DNA of 64,000 nt from Pseudomonas sp. MAG733B (GCF_036884845.1 NZ_CP145732.1:1488001-1552000); one strand, 5' to 3'. Counted from the stretch's first letter, positions 21,311 to 29,900 are shown. The notes: generated from the letters alone by a model not told the origin. Numbers and translations: made by a program.

Positions 21311-21599
21311 TGGGTTTTCCTTTGGCGAACGCCGCTTGTTGTTCGGCGTTGGCTTCTTGCTGATATTGGGCTTTCCACTCGGCGTATGGCATGCCGTAAA
21401 CCACTTCGCGGGCGTCGTCGAGGCTGACCTCGATCTGGCGCTCGTCGGCGGCGGCCTTGTACCACTTGGACAGGCAGTTGCGGCAGAAACCCGAGAGGTT
21501 CATCAGGTCGATGTTCTGCACATCCTTGCGGCTATCCAGGTGCGCGACGAGCCGGCGAAAGGCGGCGGCTTCGAGTTCCAGGCGTTGTTGGTCGTTCAT
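21303..21599 (-). CDS. DUF1244-family protein
   Basis: 98-residue protein with the DUF1244 signature FRRLVAHLDSRKDVQNIDLMN followed by GFCRNCLSKW; the two cysteines (FCRNC) could bind metal or form a disulfide. It ends with PYAEWKAQYQ. Start ATG at 21599. It is coupled with the HopJ-family gene and lies downstream of the folX group on the same strand. Function not established. Confidence 0.8.
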   Translation of the reverse strand: MNDQQRLELEAAAFRRLVAHLDSRKDVQNIDLMNLSGFCRNCLSKWYKAAADERQIEVSLDDAREVVYGMPYAEWKAQYQQEANAEQQAAFAKGKPNE

Positions 21600-21666
21600 G
21601 GCGGGCTCTGTGTGACTCAATCGTGCGCGGATGATAAGAGTCTGACGGGCAATGCGCCAGACGCGC

Positions 21667-22038
21667 TCAGCGGCTCGCCGCCAGCGTAATCGACACCGAC
21701 TCGGCAAATCGCAGGGCATGAGGCTTGTCGACTTCGACCTCGGCGTACAGCACCGACTTGTTGGCCATGACCAGATCGAGAATTTCCTGGGTCAGGCGTT
21801 CGAGCAGGGCAAAGCGGTTGCCCTCGACGTGAGCGATGATCGCCTTGGTGATGGTCCGGTAATTCAGCGCGTGATCGATATCGTTGTCACGCACCGCTTC
21901 CTGGGCCGCATAGAGGATGGTCAGGTTGATCAACACATCCTGCTTGTTGAGGATTTCATCCTCGTTGATACCGATGTAGGTGCGCAGGCACAGGTCCTTG
22001 ACCCGGATGCGTGCCATGCCTGGTTGAAGTTGTGGCAT
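21667..22038 (-). CDS. folX: Dihydroneopterin triphosphate 2'-epimerase
   Basis: 123-residue FolB/FolX tunnelling-fold enzyme. Starts [28 protein letters not shown] and carries the family [11 protein letters not shown] and [11 protein letters not shown] blocks. Next to folE and folM it most likely acts as FolX, epimerising dihydroneopterin triphosphate to the monapterin form for tetrahydromonapterin, the cofactor of bacterial phenylalanine hydroxylase. Dihydroneopterin aldolase (FolB) is the alternative but the context argues against it. It starts two bases after the folE stop. Confidence 0.88.
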   Translation of the reverse strand: MPQLQPGMARIRVKDLCLRTYIGINEDEILNKQDVLINLTILYAAQEAVRDNDIDHALNYRTITKAIIAHVEGNRFALLERLTQEILDLVMANKSVLYAEVEVDKPHALRFAESVSITLAASR

Positions 22039-22040
22039 TA

Positions 22041-22616
22041 CTACTTGCTCCGTCCAATCAATTGCAGGAACTCCTGACGGGTGTTGCTCGACTCGCGGAA
22101 CGCACCGAGCATCACCGAGGTGTTCATGGTCGAATTCTGTTTCTCGACGCCGCGCATCATCATGCACATGTGCCTGGCTTCGATGACAACGGCGACACCC
22201 GCCGCGCCGGTGACTTGCTGCACCGCCTCGGCGATTTGCCGGGTGAGGTTTTCCTGGATTTGCAGGCGACGGGCGAACATGTCCACCAGCCGCGCAATCT
22301 TCGATAGGCCCAGCACTTTGCCTGTTGGAATATAAGCCACATGCGCCTTGCCGATGAAGGGCAGCATGTGATGTTCGCAAAGCGAATAGAGCTCGATGTT
22401 GTCGACGATCACCATTTCATCGTTGTCGGAGGCGAACAGCGCGCCGTTGACGATCTCTTCGACACTTTGCTCGTAGCCATGACAAAGGTACTGCATGGCC
22501 TTGGCCGCACGCACCGGGGTGTCTCGCAGGCCTTCGCGATCGGGGTTTTCACCGAGGCCGATGAGGATCTCGCGATAGCTCTGGGACAGGGCGTTCTGGT
22601 GCAGGGATTGCGTCAT
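22041..22616 (-). CDS. folE: GTP cyclohydrolase I
   Basis: 191-residue type I enzyme making dihydroneopterin triphosphate from GTP, the first step to folate and monapterin. Zinc ligands are visible as Cys and His in [11 protein letters not shown] (about 81-84) and the later Cys in [11 protein letters not shown]. The substrate motif [16 protein letters not shown] is at the N-terminus. It lies between folM and folX in one operon. In P. putida a folE gene is reported to be light-induced through PplR/LOV proteins, and a similar module lies 2 kb away here, but no PplR-type repeat was found upstream. Confidence 0.95.
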   Translation of the reverse strand: MTQSLHQNALSQSYREILIGLGENPDREGLRDTPVRAAKAMQYLCHGYEQSVEEIVNGALFASDNDEMVIVDNIELYSLCEHHMLPFIGKAHVAYIPTGKVLGLSKIARLVDMFARRLQIQENLTRQIAEAVQQVTGAAGVAVVIEARHMCMMMRGVEKQNSTMNTSVMLGAFRESSNTRQEFLQLIGRSK

Positions 22617-22636
22617 GGAAGATCCTCGCGGGACAC

Positions 22637-23347
22637 TTATTTGATGTGCCTTCCGCCGTTGACGGTCAGGGTCGTGCCGGTGACATAAGGGTTGTCGAGC
22701 AAATAGCGCAGGCTGTGATAGATCACTTCGCTGCCGGGTTCGATGCCCAGCGCGGACTTGGCCAATGCCTTGGCGCGGTAGGCTGCGTCGTCGTCAGGAT
22801 TGAACAGTAGCAGGGCCGGCGCAATTGCGTTGACCTTGATGGTTGGCGCGTATTTGGCGGCGAAAGACAGGGTCAGGCTGTCGAGCCCGGCTTTGCTGGC
22901 GCAATAACCGATGTGCTTGCTGCTGCCCTTGCGGGTTACGTCATCGCTGATGTGCACGATGTCGGCAGGGCTTGAGCGTTGCAGCAAGTCGGCGCAATGC
23001 AGGTTGATCAGGTAGGGCGCGAGCATGTGCACGCTGAACATGCGGGTGAACGCTTCGGCATCGGTGTCCGGGGTTTCGGCCAGCCATTCGGAAGCGTTAT
23101 GGACGATTGCCCGCAGGCTGTCGGTATGGGTTTTCAGTTCGCTGATGAAGGCGAAAATTCCGGCTTCGCTGGAAAAGTCCGCAAACACCGCCGTCGCCCC
23201 CAGATCCCGCAGGGTTTGCACGCCGGGGCGTTCGCTGCGGTAGCTGAAGATCACGCGATGGCCGTCTTCGAGCAGGCGCTGCGCACAATGCAGGCCGACA
23301 CGCTGGCCGGCACCGGTGATGAGGATGGGGGCTGCGGAAGAAGTCAT
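22637..23347 (-). CDS. folM: Dihydromonapterin reductase (SDR family)
   Basis: 236-residue short-chain dehydrogenase with an atypical cofactor turn [16 protein letters not shown], the NAS-type core [10 protein letters not shown] and the YCASK catalytic pair. This is the FolM form of SDR, which reduces dihydromonapterin (and weakly dihydrofolate) with NADPH to the cofactor of PhhA. It is the first gene of folM-folE-folX, with 20 bases to folE. ATG 23347 chosen over a GTG/other codon nine residues upstream because the SDR core starts here. Confidence 0.9.
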   Translation of the reverse strand: MTSSAAPILITGAGQRVGLHCAQRLLEDGHRVIFSYRSERPGVQTLRDLGATAVFADFSSEAGIFAFISELKTHTDSLRAIVHNASEWLAETPDTDAEAFTRMFSVHMLAPYLINLHCADLLQRSSPADIVHISDDVTRKGSSKHIGYCASKAGLDSLTLSFAAKYAPTIKVNAIAPALLLFNPDDDAAYRAKALAKSALGIEPGSEVIYHSLRYLLDNPYVTGTTLTVNGGRHIK

Positions 23348-23410
23348 GAACGGCTCGCATCGCGGTAAGAGCAAAACTATACCAGCGACGTAAAGCGAAC
23401 ACCTCTATCC

Positions 23411-23500
23411 CGTAGGAGCAATGCTTGCTCGCGATGAACGATGACGCGGTCGTGGCGCGGAACCGCGGCGTCCCTATCGCGGGCAAGCCTTGCTCCTACG
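23411..23500. repeat. REP doublet, TGTAGGAGC class
   Basis: CGTAGGAGCAATGCTTGCTCGC and inverted partner GCGGGCAAGCCTTGCTCCTACG, in the gap upstream of folM. Confidence 0.85.
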
Positions 23501-23507
23501 GGGTTGA

Positions 23508-24080
23508 TCACTGGTTTTGGGTGGTGGGCTCGGCAGGCAAGCGCCGTGTCGGCGCCGTGTTCAGCCAGTTGGCCAGCAATCGGGTCGACAATGGAATGAA
23601 GAAATAAACCATCAATGGCGTCAGGCACAAAGTGCTGATCAATACCCGGCTCAGCAGGCCCATTTCGCCGAGCAACGGCCCCAGGGCGAAATTGAACAGC
23701 AGGGACACCGGGAAAAACGCCAGCCAGATCGCCACGGCCTGTTTCCAGCGAGGTGGGCGTTGTCCGGCGGCGCCGAACCAGCCTTCGATGCCGCTGACCC
23801 GATGTTCCGTGGGGTGGGCAAACAGATCGCTGCCGCGTCCCAGCCAGGCAGTACGCGAGGCAGAGTGCTCCCAGGCGTGCAGGGTGTGCTCGTCGGCGAA
23901 GCGGAAAATAATCTGGAATTCATCATCGTCGGGTGGCGGTGCCAGCACGCCTGAACCGAGATAACCGGGAAAATCCGTGGCCAGTTGTTCGCCTTCGCGC
24001 AACCAGGCGATCAGGTCCTGATAACGCCCATTGGCGACACGGCGCGCAACCATCAGCGTGACGGGGGAGGTAGACATCAT
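23508..24080 (-). CDS. ABM-domain membrane protein (antibiotic biosynthesis monooxygenase-like)
   Basis: 190 residues: an N-terminal ferredoxin-like ABM domain (about 1-100; PVTLMVARRVANGRYQDLIAWLREGEQL, AWEHSASRTAWLG) followed by two hydrophobic segments (about 115-140 and 145-170). Proteins of this plan are common in Pseudomonas but have no proven reaction. Two adjacent ATG codons (24080, 24077) are possible starts. It is upstream of and in line with folM, but about 160 bases and a REP doublet separate them, and it is divergent from the MerR/LitR-like regulator gene. Confidence 0.78.
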   Translation of the reverse strand: MMSTSPVTLMVARRVANGRYQDLIAWLREGEQLATDFPGYLGSGVLAPPPDDDEFQIIFRFADEHTLHAWEHSASRTAWLGRGSDLFAHPTEHRVSGIEGWFGAAGQRPPRWKQAVAIWLAFFPVSLLFNFALGPLLGEMGLLSRVLISTLCLTPLMVYFFIPLSTRLLANWLNTAPTRRLPAEPTTQNQ

Positions 24081-24287
24081 GTATCTCCGTAAACAAACGC
24101 GTCGCTCCGGATAGGAGCTTCGCCAGGCGCAGCACCGGGGTGGTGGGCTGCGCCTTGGGACAAGCAAGGATTATTCCTGATTCCAGCAGCGACGTCTGCG
24201 GCCTTCGAAACGACCAATGTCTTGAATCATGATGGGGCAGGCGAGTTAGAATGGGATCCAACTCACACATGGATGTAGCCCTCCCAG

Positions 24288-25247
24288 ATGCCTGTCCTCA
24301 CTGACGTTGCTCCTGGTGTGTCGCATACGCGCTCTCTTGACCGAGAGGAGCTCTTTCCCATTCGCGAAGTGGCGCGTCTGACGGGCGTCAACCCGGTCAC
24401 GCTTCGCGCATGGGAGCGCCGCTATGGGCTCATCGTGCCAACGCGCACCGAAAGCGGGCATCGCCTGTATTCGATGACCGATATTGAACGCGTGCGCAGC
24501 ATTCTCGACTGGATCGAACGTGGTGTGGCGGTCAGCAAGATCGGCAAGATACTGGCCAAGGCCGCACCGCTTGAGGCCCTGTCCCACATCATTCCAGACA
24601 ACCTCGTGCAAGCCGACTATGCGCAATGGCAGCAGCAGGTCCAGGCAGCGGTGAGTGCGTTTGACGATGTGGCGCTGGAACAGGTCTACGGGCAGATTTT
24701 TTCCAGTTACTCCCAGCCGGTCGTGTTCCAGGACATCCTGATCCCGCTCTGGAAGCAGATGCTGCAACGGCAGGAGTCTTTCGGCGGGACGAGCGAGTGG
24801 TTGTTCTTCGATGGTTTTCTGCGATCAAGGGTACTGCAGCGCTTGCTGTTGATCCGTGACAAGCAACCACGGCGCGTGATCGTCAGCGCCCTGGCAGGTC
24901 AGTGCCGGGAGCTTGAGTTGCTGATTGCCGCCCTGTTCCTGAGCAGCGGGCAAACCGGTGTGCGCGTGTTTACCATTGGCCAGCCGTTCGACGAATTGAC
25001 GCTGATCTGCGAAAGAATCAAGCCCCAGGCGCTGGTGCTGTTTTCCAATCACGTCCCTTCACCTGAACTTCCACGGCGTTTGAATCGCCTGGCGATGAGC
25101 CTGGATTGTCCGGTGTTGCTGGCCGGCGATGCGTCGGATCTGGCCGAGGAAAGCCTGGCCGGATCATCGATCGGGTGCTTGGGAAATGAGGGCGAAGTGA
25201 TGCGCCAGCGACTCAAACAGTTCCTGGCGGGCAACCTCGATACTTGA
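24288..25247 (+). CDS. MerR-family regulator, B12-independent LitR/CarH (PplR) type
   Basis: 319-residue regulator: MerR winged helix (about 22-90; FPIREVARLTGVNPVTLRAWERRYGL), then helical and Rossmann-like domains corresponding to the B12-binding region of CarH/LitR (about 110-310). The B12-contact motif EH of the helical cap reads Glu170-Trp171 here, and the DXHXXG lower-ligand loop is replaced by GQCRELELL without His, so cobalamin binding is unlikely. P. putida PplR proteins of this class are reported to work with short LOV photoreceptors instead, and a short LOV gene lies about 0.7 kb downstream. Predicted to control light-induced genes, probably including its own region. Confidence 0.85.
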   Translation: MPVLTDVAPGVSHTRSLDREELFPIREVARLTGVNPVTLRAWERRYGLIVPTRTESGHRLYSMTDIERVRSILDWIERGVAVSKIGKILAKAAPLEALSHIIPDNLVQADYAQWQQQVQAAVSAFDDVALEQVYGQIFSSYSQPVVFQDILIPLWKQMLQRQESFGGTSEWLFFDGFLRSRVLQRLLLIRDKQPRRVIVSALAGQCRELELLIAALFLSSGQTGVRVFTIGQPFDELTLICERIKPQALVLFSNHVPSPELPRRLNRLAMSLDCPVLLAGDASDLAEESLAGSSIGCLGNEGEVMRQRLKQFLAGNLDT

Positions 25248-25249
25248 TG

Positions 25250-25855
25250 TCAGAGATGCAGGGAGGGGTGGGTCAGCCGATGCTGTTGCAGGATGTACTG
25301 GCGCAGGCGTTCGGTTTCGTCCTTGTCGTCCTGGCTCAACTGATAGGCATAGAAGCCTTGCTCGGTTTCTTTCTCGAACGTGCCACGCAACGCAATTCGC
25401 TCATAGCCTGACGGGCTGAACCACAACGCGAAATGCTTCGGCGCTTTGGTCTTGTTGCGAACTTCCAGCAAAACACCCTTGAACGACACTTCATGCACCC
25501 ACATCGTGCCGGGCTGGCCCTTGGCGTTTTCCAGCGCAACCGGTTCGTCGAGCACCAGTCGCCATGGCCGGACCAGAGGCCCGTCTTCATAGATGCTGGG
25601 AACGCCAAGACGCAAATGCAACGCGTGAAACTCGTCTTCCACCAGGTGCAGCGGGAAGGTCATTTGCTGGTTTTCGAAATTGGCTTGAATGGTGACTTGC
25701 TCATGGGCGGCGAGGCGCGTGAGCAAATCACGGATTTGCGAACCACCGTTGACGAGCAGACTCGACGTCGCATCCCGCACATTGAGCTGCGGGTTATGTT
25801 GCATGGTCTGGATGAAATCCAGCTCATCCTGGGTCAGGAGCGCGTCGCGTTGCAT
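25250..25855 (-). CDS. PilZ-like protein (degenerate motif)
   Basis: About 201 residues. The C-terminal half (about 95-195) has the order expected of a PilZ barrel: RPWRLVLDEPVAL, then VHEVSFKGVLLEVRN (in place of D/N-X-S-X-X-G) and a final helix. The N-terminal half resembles YcgR-N-like folds. The usual RXXXR and Asp are altered, so c-di-GMP binding is doubtful. ATG at 25855 is chosen; a TTG at 25909 next to the LOV stop is in frame but has no better ribosome site. It lies just downstream of the LOV gene on the same strand and is convergent with the regulator gene, suggesting it is part of the light module. Confidence 0.6.
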   Translation of the reverse strand: MQRDALLTQDELDFIQTMQHNPQLNVRDATSSLLVNGGSQIRDLLTRLAAHEQVTIQANFENQQMTFPLHLVEDEFHALHLRLGVPSIYEDGPLVRPWRLVLDEPVALENAKGQPGTMWVHEVSFKGVLLEVRNKTKAPKHFALWFSPSGYERIALRGTFEKETEQGFYAYQLSQDDKDETERLRQYILQQHRLTHPSLHL

Positions 25856-25909
25856 GGCAGACTCGAAAGATATAGTTACAAAGTCATTGGTGATTGTAGT
25901 TAATGACAA

Positions 25910-26386
25910 TTAATTCGCTGATTTGTTTGCGCCGTTCGTCGCCTTGAGTGCGGCCAATTCGGCCTGAACTTCAGCCAGTTGCGCCTCAAGCTGCACCACA
26001 CGCTGCTGCGCCTTGACCTGGACGGTCACGTCTTTCTGCACGCCGATGAAATAAACCTGGCCGTCGCTCGGGTTTTTTACCGTCGAAAGGGACAGCTCAT
26101 TCCAGAAGGGCGTGCCGTCCTTGCGGTAGTTACGCAGGATTTCCCGGCACGATCCTTCGCTGTTCAATGCGTCGCGAATTTTCGGCAGGACGTCTTGGTC
26201 GCGATCGCCCGATTGCAGGAAACGGCAATCCTGATAAAGGATTTCTTCGCTGGTGTAACCGGTCAGGCGTTCGAATGCGGGATTTACGTAAATCAGGATC
26301 TTGTCCTGCTCGCCTTCCTTTTCGGCAATCACGATGCCGTCGTTGGAGGCGTTGATGGCCAGTTGCAGCAGTTTTGCGTTGATCAT
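25910..26386 (-). CDS. Short LOV blue-light photoreceptor
   Basis: 158-residue protein made of one LOV (PAS) domain (about 15-120) and a C-terminal coiled coil (about 122-150; QRVVQLEAQLAEVQAELAALK) for dimerisation, with no output domain. Photoactive Cys54 is in YQDCRFLQ (variant of GXNCRFLQ), and flavin contacts NYRKDG, FWNEL and the glutamine of GVQKDV are conserved. It closely matches the P. putida SB1-LOV layout. Blue light should form a flavin-Cys54 adduct and pass the signal by protein contact, most likely to the PplR-type regulator nearby. Gene continues into the PilZ-like gene after about 55 bases. Confidence 0.92.
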   Translation of the reverse strand: MINAKLLQLAINASNDGIVIAEKEGEQDKILIYVNPAFERLTGYTSEEILYQDCRFLQSGDRDQDVLPKIRDALNSEGSCREILRNYRKDGTPFWNELSLSTVKNPSDGQVYFIGVQKDVTVQVKAQQRVVQLEAQLAEVQAELAALKATNGANKSAN

Positions 26387-26488
26387 CGGTGAAACCCTTT
26401 CTTGTTGGTTGTCTCGGGCATTCTAAAAGAACAATCGGGAGTGTGCTGTTAATATCCCGGTCCTTTACTCAGGTTCAGGATCAGATTG

Positions 26489-26944
26489 ATGAAAGTCGCC
26501 ATCATTTCCGGCTCGGTGTACGGCACGGCTGAAGAAGTCGCCCGGCATGCCGCCAGCATTTTGAAGGAAGCCGGTTTCGAAACTTCGTATAACCCGCGTG
26601 CAAGCCTTGCCGATATCCAGGCCTTCGGTCCCGAAGCCTTTCTGGCAGTAACCTCGACCACGGGCATGGGCGAGTTGCCGGATAATCTGCAGCCGCTGTA
26701 TTTCTCGATTCGCGACCAGTTGCCTGCTGCCTGGCGTGGCTTGCCGGGTGCGGTGATCGCGCTGGGTGATGCTAGTTATGGCGATACGTTCTGCGGTGGC
26801 GGCGAGTTGATGCATGAGTTGTTCGGTGAGCTGGGCATCCGCGAAGTGCTGCCGATGCTGCGTCTGGACGCCAGCGAAAGCGTGAACCCGGAAGGCGATG
26901 CCGAGCCTTGGCTGGCGGAACTGGTCGGCGCTCTGCGCGGCTGA
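26489..26944 (+). CDS. Flavodoxin (MioC type)
   Basis: 151-residue FMN flavodoxin. The phosphate loop SGSVYGTAEEVA (about 7-18), the TSTTGMGELPDN loop (about 57-68) and the GDASYGDTFCGGG loop are visible, matching MioC/YqcA-type single-domain flavodoxins. ATG at 26489 is used; the TTG just before it adds one residue. It is divergent from the LOV gene with about 100 bases between, so both may respond to the same signals; a light link is only suggested by position. Confidence 0.88.
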   Translation: MKVAIISGSVYGTAEEVARHAASILKEAGFETSYNPRASLADIQAFGPEAFLAVTSTTGMGELPDNLQPLYFSIRDQLPAAWRGLPGAVIALGDASYGDTFCGGGELMHELFGELGIREVLPMLRLDASESVNPEGDAEPWLAELVGALRG

Positions 26945-27177
26945 CCAATTTGCCTGGAGCACCCGCAACGGGGCTCGTCATGGTTCTGACGGGGCGGCTG
27001 AATGCGCGCCCCGTGCCTTCTCTGGCGGCGGCCATTTGACACGGATCCAAACTTCCTTGCCCGCTGACTCGTTCGGCCATCAAGCTGGCTGCCAATGCAA
27101 CTACGCGAACCCGGATGGCTGACTAGACTCGGTAGTCATTGGAAACACTCCATAATAAAAACCAGAGGTTCCTAGCC

Positions 27178-27960
27178 GTGAGCGTAGCCCCCGTCCAATC
27201 GCCCCAGAGTGTCAAAGACCTGGTCAGCCCCGCCGAATGGCAGGCCCGCGTCGACCTCGCGGCCTGTTATCGCCTGGTGGCCCAGCATGGCTGGGATGAT
27301 CTGATTTTCACCCACATCTCCGCCAAAGTTCCGGGCACCGAAGACTTCCTGATCAATCCGTTCGGCATGATGTTCCACGAGATCACCGCGTCGAGCCTGG
27401 TCAAGGTCGATCAGGCCGGCAACAAGCTGATGGACAGCCCTTACGAGATCAACCCGGCGGGCTACACCATCCACAGCGCGGTGCACGAAGTCCGTCACGA
27501 TGTCGTCTGCGTGCTGCACACCCACACCGCATCCGGCGTCGCGGTGTCGGCGCAGAAACAAGGGATTTTGCCGATCAGCCAGCAGTCGTTGTTCGTCCTC
27601 TCCAGCCTGGCGTATCACGCTTACGAAGGCGTTGCGCTCAACCACGAAGAGAAAGCGCGACTGCAAGCCGACCTCGGCGAGAACAATTTCCTGATGCTGC
27701 ACAACCACGGTCTGCTGACCTGCGGCAGCAGCATTGCCGACACGTTCCTGATGATGTTCACCTTCCAGCGCGCCTGCGATATCCAGGTCATGGCGCAGAC
27801 CGGCGGCGCCGAACTGATCGCCATCGAACCGCAGATTCTGGCGGGAGCCAAGGCGATGATCGCCGGTGTCACAAAAAGTGCTCAAGGCATGGGCGGAGCG
27901 CTGGCGTGGCCGGCGTTGCTGCGCAAACTCGATAAACAAGACCCGGGATACAAACTCTAA
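27178..27960 (+). CDS. Class II aldolase/adducin-family protein
   Basis: 260-residue class II aldolase-like protein. The zinc ligands are in VLHTHTASG (about 115-123) and LMLHNHGLLTCG (about 178-189), and substrate-phosphate residues NPFGMMFHEITASSL precede them. The GTG at 27178 follows CAGAGG with good spacing, giving the N-terminus (M)SVAPVQSPQS; an earlier ATG lacks one. Its stop overlaps the hydrolase start by one base. No sugar kinase or regulator lies nearby, so the substrate is unknown; related proteins may be decarboxylases or degraded-function family members. Confidence 0.85.
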   Translation: MSVAPVQSPQSVKDLVSPAEWQARVDLAACYRLVAQHGWDDLIFTHISAKVPGTEDFLINPFGMMFHEITASSLVKVDQAGNKLMDSPYEINPAGYTIHSAVHEVRHDVVCVLHTHTASGVAVSAQKQGILPISQQSLFVLSSLAYHAYEGVALNHEEKARLQADLGENNFLMLHNHGLLTCGSSIADTFLMMFTFQRACDIQVMAQTGGAELIAIEPQILAGAKAMIAGVTKSAQGMGGALAWPALLRKLDKQDPGYKL

Positions 27961-28862
27961 TGGCACTCGCCGAGATTCCCCTGTCGGTCTGGCGCAAACG
28001 CAGCCAGACATTCGTCTTCCGCGGCCAGCCCATTCGTTATTGGGCGGCGGGGCAGGGTGAACCGCTGCTGCTCATTCATGGCTTTCCCAGCGCCAGTTGG
28101 GACTGGCATTACCTGTGGCAGCCGCTGGCTCAGCGCTATCGCGTGATCGCCTGCGACATGCTCGGTTTCGGCGACTCGGCCAAACCGGTGAACCACGACT
28201 ACAGCTTGCTCAAGCAGGCTGATCTGCAACAGGCGCTGTTGGCTTACCTGGGTGTCGAACAACCGCTGCATGTGCTGGCCCACGATTATGGCGACAGCGT
28301 GGCTCAGGAACTCTTGGCCCGGCATTACGAATCACAGATCAATCTCGCCAGCTGTGTGTTCCTCAACGGCGGCCTGTTCCCCGAAACCCATCGTCCGGTG
28401 TTGATGCAAAAGCTGCTGCTCAGTCCCTTGGGCTGGATGATCGGCCGCGCGTTCAGCCGTGATGGACTGGTGAAGAGTTTCCGCCAGATCTTCGGTCCAC
28501 AGACCCGTCCCAGTGAAAGCCAGATGGATGACTTCTGGAGCTTGATCGAAAGCAATCACGGCCCACGGATCATGCACAAACTAATCACCTACATTCCCGA
28601 GCGGCGCACACAGCGCGAGCGTTGGGTCAGCGCGATGCAGCGCGGTGAAGTGCCGCTGCGGGTGATCGATGGCGAGGTCGACCCGATCTCCGGCGCACAC
28701 ATGGTCGCGCGCTACCGGGAGCTGATTCCCAACCCGGACGCGGTCCTGCTAAGCGACATCGGGCATTACCCGCAGATCGAGGCGCCGTGCCAGGTGCTCA
28801 AGCATTACCTGGCGTTTCGCGATCAATTGCTGTCGCCGCCGCTCAAGGTGGCCTGTTCCTGA
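27960..28862 (+). CDS. Alpha/beta hydrolase
   Basis: 300-residue hydrolase of the haloalkane dehalogenase/epoxide hydrolase branch. Oxyanion segment HGFPSASW, nucleophile elbow HDYGDSVA (Asp as nucleophile), acid in DGEVDPISG and catalytic His in DIGHYPQIE are present. The Asp nucleophile (not Ser) argues against a lipase. It is coupled to the aldolase gene and precedes an SDR gene, hinting at a three-gene catabolic unit with an unknown compound. Confidence 0.85.
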   Translation: MALAEIPLSVWRKRSQTFVFRGQPIRYWAAGQGEPLLLIHGFPSASWDWHYLWQPLAQRYRVIACDMLGFGDSAKPVNHDYSLLKQADLQQALLAYLGVEQPLHVLAHDYGDSVAQELLARHYESQINLASCVFLNGGLFPETHRPVLMQKLLLSPLGWMIGRAFSRDGLVKSFRQIFGPQTRPSESQMDDFWSLIESNHGPRIMHKLITYIPERRTQRERWVSAMQRGEVPLRVIDGEVDPISGAHMVARYRELIPNPDAVLLSDIGHYPQIEAPCQVLKHYLAFRDQLLSPPLKVACS

Positions 28863-28987
28863 GGGCTGGGGCTCATCATCCCCCAGCCTTATCGCACACC
28901 ATTCAGCCTCCCCCCTGTTCATTGTGACCCGCAGCGCCGTGCCTGAAACTCCAAGGCAATGTCCCTGGCCTGCTGGAGTTTCCCCAC

Positions 28988-29899
28988 ATGAACGAGTCTG
29001 TGCGCTTCGAAGATAAAGTCGTGATCATCACCGGTGCAGGTGGCGGCCTGGGACGGGCGCACGCACTGCTGTTCGCCAAACAGGGCGCGAAAGTGCTGGT
29101 CAACGATCTCGGCGGCTCGGCTCAAGGCGAAGGCGCGAACGCTTCGGCAGCGGATCGCGTGGTCGCGGAAATTCGCGAGGCCGGCGGCACTGCCGTGGCC
29201 AACCACGACTCGGTCACCGACGGCGACAAACTGGTCCAGCACGCCCTCGACGCCTTCGGCCGAGTCGACGTGGTGGTCAACAACGCCGGGATCTTGCGTG
29301 ACAAGACTTTCCACAAAATGGACGACGCCGACTGGGACCTGGTTTACCGCGTCCACGTCGAAGGCGCCTACAAAGTCACCCGCGCCGCCTGGCCGCACAT
29401 GCGCGAGCAAAACTACGGCCGGGTGATCTTCACCGCCTCCACCTCGGGCATCTACGGCAACTTCGGCCAGTCCAACTACGGCATGGCCAAACTCGGCCTC
29501 TACGGCCTGACCCGCACACTGGCCATCGAAGGCCGCAAGAACAACATCCTGGTCAACGCCATCGCCCCCACCGGCGGCACCCGCATGACCGAAGGCCTTA
29601 TCCCGCCGCAAGTCTTCGAACAACTCAAACCGGAACTGGTCAGCCCGCTGGTGGTGTACCTGGCCAGCGAAAACTGCCAGGAAACCTCTGGCCTGTTCGA
29701 AGTCGGCGGCGGCTGGATGGGCAAGGTGCGTTGGGAACGCAGCCTCGGCGCCGGGTTCGATCCTCGGGAGGGGTTCTCCCCGGAAGATGTGGCGGCACAC
29801 TGGCAGCAGATCTGCGACTTCGAAGGGGCGGCGCATCCGAAGGACAATATTGAGGCGTTGAAGGAGATGATGGGGAATTTGCAGAAGTATTCGATTTAA
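28988..29899 (+). CDS. SDR-family (3R)-hydroxyacyl-CoA dehydrogenase-like enzyme
   Basis: 303-residue short-chain dehydrogenase with cofactor turn TGAGGGLGRAHA (about 16-27), NNAGILRD and the catalytic Ser...YGMAK set. The VNDLGGSAQGEGANAS segment and the long C-terminal extension (about 255-303) match the (3R)-hydroxyacyl-CoA dehydrogenase unit of peroxisomal multifunctional enzyme 2. A role in oxidising a 3-hydroxyacyl-CoA is plausible. It sits 125 bases after the alpha/beta hydrolase and ends at a bidirectional terminator shared with the pyocin immunity gene. Confidence 0.85.
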   Translation: MNESVRFEDKVVIITGAGGGLGRAHALLFAKQGAKVLVNDLGGSAQGEGANASAADRVVAEIREAGGTAVANHDSVTDGDKLVQHALDAFGRVDVVVNNAGILRDKTFHKMDDADWDLVYRVHVEGAYKVTRAAWPHMREQNYGRVIFTASTSGIYGNFGQSNYGMAKLGLYGLTRTLAIEGRKNNILVNAIAPTGGTRMTEGLIPPQVFEQLKPELVSPLVVYLASENCQETSGLFEVGGGWMGKVRWERSLGAGFDPREGFSPEDVAAHWQQICDFEGAAHPKDNIEALKEMMGNLQKYSI

Positions 29900-29900
29900 T

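Noticed and set aside
25860..25910. TTACA...TGTAG as a PplR operator
   Set aside because: Spacing (14 rather than 12) and outer bases do not fit the reported repeat.
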